Assembly: GCF_020149915.1 (NCBI RefSeq)
Contig: NZ_CP083760.1
Coordinates: 2,046,001 to 2,110,000 of the forward strand
DNA length: 64,000 nt
Origin: Candidatus Sulfidibacterium hydrothermale
GTDB taxonomy: Bacteria; Bacteroidota; Bacteroidia; Bacteroidales; F082
Reading direction: 5' to 3'
Shown: positions 62,082-64,000 of the stretch, piece by piece
Numbering within the stretch: position 1 is the first letter of the stretch
How the letters are laid out: the number at the start of each line of letters is the position of its first letter
The notes under the pieces: generated by a model
The model's input: only the letters and a program-made list of their open reading frames with translations
Database searches by the model: none
Told to the model about the DNA's origin: nothing
Translations under genes and position numbers: made by a program

Positions 62082-63644
62082 TTAGAGCTTAGAATTCAGG
62101 GTAACAAAAGGAATAAGCGCTTCCTGTAAAGAAATACCACCATGCTGAAAAGTATTGGAATAATACCGGGCATAATAGTTGTAATTGTTAGGATAAGCAA
62201 AAAAGTCGGCGCTACGGGCAAAAACCCAACGGGTGCTGACATTGAGCTTAGGCAGGAAAAACTGTTCCGGATCTTTCATCTCAAACACATCACGCGAATT
62301 ATAATTCAGGCTTTTCCCAAATTTGTAACGAAGATTGGTATTCACATTCCGGTCTCCCACAATCTTCACCGGATTTTGCACCCTGACCGAACCATGATCG
62401 GTGGTGATCATCATTTTCACATGCTTGTCCGACAAGTATTTAATCATCTCAAAAAGAGAAGAGTGTTCAAACCACGACTTCATTAGCGAACGGTAAGCCG
62501 GTTCATCATCGGCCAGTTCCCGGATAATTTCCATTTCAGTACGGGCATGCGACAGCATATCTACAAAATTGAATACAATAACATTAAGATCGTAATCCAT
62601 CAGGTTTGTAATATTTTCTGCCAGCTTGCGTCCTTCTTCCTGTCGCAGGATTTTATTATATGAGAATCGTGTTTTTTTCCCGTAACGTTTAAGAAGTTCT
62701 CCGAAAAGCTCCGCCTCAAACTGATTTTTTGTCCCTTCTTCCTGCTCGTCTTTCCAGTAATGCGGAAAACGTTTACGGATTTCCAAAGGCATTAATCCGG
62801 CAAAAAGAGCATTCCGGGCATATTGCGTCGTTGTTGGCAGGATACTATAATATAGCTCGTCTGATTCTATCCTGAAATATTCGGCAATCATGGGCTCAAT
62901 GGTTTTCCACTGATCATACCGCAGATTATCAATCACAAAAAGGAAAAGTTTACGGCTATTTTCCAGATGAGGGAAAAGTTTCTCTTTGAGCAAAGTATGC
63001 GACAATACGGGTTTTTCTTCGGTTTTTCCATGCAACCAGTTGTAATAATTGCGTTCATAAAATTTGGAAAAAGCGGTATTTGCCTCCGCTAATTGCATGT
63101 TCAGAATTTCACTAACCCCTTCATCTTCTGACTTTTCCAATTCAAGATCCCAGTAAACCAGTTTTTTATAAACATCTTCCCACTCTTCAAAAGAAAGCCG
63201 GTCTTGCAGTCGCATACTGATTTCCCTAAATTCCTGCTGATAGTTTTGGGTAGCTTTTTCGCTGGTCAATTTTTTGTTTTCAAGATTTCGTTTCAGCGAA
63301 AGCAAAATCTGGCTGGGTTTCACCGGTTTGATCAGGTAATCAGCAATATTCGAGCCTATGGCCTCTTCCATAATTGACTCTTCTTCACTTTTGGTAATCA
63401 TCACCACCGGAAGACCAGGTTGAATTTCTTTTATTTTTTCCAGCACTTCTATTCCACTCAGTCCGGGCATTTGCTCATCCAGGAAAATGATATCAAAATG
63501 TTCTTCCGAAAGTTTCTCCAGCGCTTCCGAGCCACTGTTTACCGCTTCCACTTCAAAGCCTTTTTCTTCCAAAAAAATTATATGGGGCTTCAACATCACA
63601 ATTTCGTCATCGGCCCAAAGTATACGGGTTTTATTCATTTTCAA
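62082..63644 (-). CDS. porX: PorX: response regulator with PglZ alkaline-phosphatase domain
   Basis: Two-domain regulator of the type IX secretion system, 520 residues. The receiver domain (1-125) has acidic pocket ADDE (11-14), phospho-acceptor Asp56 in [13 protein letters not shown], switch Thr84 in MITKSEEE and Lys107 in LIKPVKP. A helical linker (about 125-210) leads to a PglZ/alkaline-phosphatase-superfamily domain with [10 protein letters not shown] (Asp239), [16 protein letters not shown] (Thr271 region) and TTDHGSVRV. In Porphyromonas, PorX works with the kinase PorY and sigma factor SigP. No porY is in this window. Translation may start at the second ATG, two codons later. Confidence 0.95.
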   Translation of the reverse strand: MKMNKTRILWADDEIVMLKPHIIFLEEKGFEVEAVNSGSEALEKLSEEHFDIIFLDEQMPGLSGIEVLEKIKEIQPGLPVVMITKSEEESIMEEAIGSNIADYLIKPVKPSQILLSLKRNLENKKLTSEKATQNYQQEFREISMRLQDRLSFEEWEDVYKKLVYWDLELEKSEDEGVSEILNMQLAEANTAFSKFYERNYYNWLHGKTEEKPVLSHTLLKEKLFPHLENSRKLFLFVIDNLRYDQWKTIEPMIAEYFRIESDELYYSILPTTTQYARNALFAGLMPLEIRKRFPHYWKDEQEEGTKNQFEAELFGELLKRYGKKTRFSYNKILRQEEGRKLAENITNLMDYDLNVIVFNFVDMLSHARTEMEIIRELADDEPAYRSLMKSWFEHSSLFEMIKYLSDKHVKMMITTDHGSVRVQNPVKIVGDRNVNTNLRYKFGKSLNYNSRDVFEMKDPEQFFLPKLNVSTRWVFARSADFFAYPNNYNYYARYYSNTFQHGGISLQEALIPFVTLNSKL

Positions 63645-63770
63645 CTATTTTTGTATCAATTTACAAATAACAAAACGGATTTTCATGCAAAAGATAGATT
63701 TTCCGTCTGTTGCAAAATTCCGTTTTTTCTTCCAATACAAAGAAGGAAGCAAACAAATTTAACAAAAATT

Positions 63771-64000
63771 ATGAGCAAACCGCTGGTTAACAAAAGGAAA
63801 ATCTTCAACGATCCGGTCTACGGATTCATCAGTATTCCCGACGAAAGCATGTTCGATATTATTGAGCATCCGGTATTTCAACGCTTAAGACGCATTAAAC
63901 AACTCGGACTGGCCCATCTGGTTTATCCGGGTGCCCTTCATACCCGTTTTCACCATTCATTGGGAGCGATGCATTTAATGAAAAAAGCACTGGCCGAATT
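63771..64000 (+). CDS. HD-domain phosphohydrolase, 5' part only
   Basis: This gene runs off the window edge; 76 codons are visible from ATG 63771 and no stop is reached. It reads [20 protein letters not shown], then [20 protein letters not shown] and [17 protein letters not shown]. The HxxxH spacing HTRFHHSLG is the N-terminal signature of SAMHD1-like/dGTPase HD phosphohydrolases. Such a gene divergent from porX fits the usual Bacteroidota layout, where lpxD often follows; that next gene lies beyond the window. Activity on dNTPs is likely but unproven. Confidence 0.82.
   Translation, partial: MSKPLVNKRKIFNDPVYGFISIPDESMFDIIEHPVFQRLRRIKQLGLAHLVYPGALHTRFHHSLGAMHLMKKALAE

Noticed and set aside
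1-64000. CRISPR arrays, insertion sequences and prophage
   Set aside because: I found no regularly spaced repeats, transposase motifs or phage structural genes on either strand.

Overview
The window is a stretch of chromosome from a member of the Bacteroidota, most likely a Bacteroidia-type bacterium. Four kinds of evidence agree. First, the type IX secretion regulator PorX is present, along with a large exported protein carrying a T9SS C-terminal sorting domain. Second, many genes have the Bacteroidota -7 promoter box TAnnTTTG, and Shine-Dalgarno sequences are rarely convincing. Third, gene neighbourhoods such as TPR-gyrA-clpC and porX-tsaE-ald look typical of the phylum. Fourth, lipid A genes (lpxK, lpxH) show a Gram-negative envelope. 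Base composition looks uniform. I saw no insertion sequence, prophage, integron, rRNA or CRISPR array. There is one tRNA (His).

Layout. 0-3.2 kb: end of an arginine biosynthesis operon (argB, an M20 deacylase, argH). 3.3-10 kb: TPR lipoprotein-like gene, gyrA and, divergently, clpC. 10-13 kb: two convergent acyl-CoA dehydrogenases. 13.3-17 kb: a XerD-type recombinase and a REC-PAS-PAS-PAS histidine kinase with a separate response regulator. 17-19.5 kb: dapD, a GT9 glycosyltransferase and tsaC in one minus-strand operon. 19.6-22.6 kb: two outer-membrane proteins, one with a helix-hairpin-helix segment. 22.7-29.1 kb: thioredoxin, tRNA-His, an orphan Opp/Dpp-type permease, a PiT-PhoU phosphate transporter with a SLOG/molybdenum-carrier-like protein, and divergent prmC and THEP1-type NTPase. 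29-34 kb: zinc-ribbon coiled-coil protein, Nif3-like protein, and the lpxK-pnp-lpxH operon. 34-37.5 kb: minus-strand yicC-gmk-MDR reductase-nadD operon. 37.6-43.2 kb: TPR membrane protein, phospholipase D/cardiolipin synthase-like protein, ornithine aminotransferase, a candidate small RNA, an exported protein and ndk. 43.2-44.2 kb: an XRE regulator beside a 540-base AT-rich region with repeated operator-like dyads. 44.2-50.6 kb: DUF2851, gcvT-comB, rarA, a free-standing archaeal-type ThrRS editing domain and a large conserved unknown. 50.7-54.3 kb: the 1197-residue T9SS cargo protein. 54.7-59.4 kb: acylphosphatase, mnmD, a two-gene nuclease pair and dnaB. 59.5-64 kb: exported DUF6263-like protein, the porX-tsaE-ald operon on the minus strand, and the start of an HD-domain phosphohydrolase cut by the window edge.

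Most of the content is housekeeping. The most interesting signals are these. (1) At least five genes have a TAnnTTTG box exactly four bases before the ATG, which predicts leaderless mRNAs. (2) A PolB-type 3'-5' exonuclease gene precedes a Cas4-like PD-(D/E)XK protein of the DUF2779 family whose own exonuclease domain appears to have lost every catalytic carboxylate. (3) A roughly 117-nt minus-strand RNA is predicted from a promoter box, three hairpins and a T-rich terminator. (4) TTACA-N2-TGTAA dyads cluster next to the XRE regulator, and one overlaps its own promoter. (5) There is a stand-alone archaeal-type threonyl-tRNA editing domain. (6) An alanine-dehydrogenase-like enzyme appears to lack its catalytic histidine.

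Limits: all family assignments come from reading the translated sequence. No database search, alignment or structure calculation was run. Domain positions are approximate.
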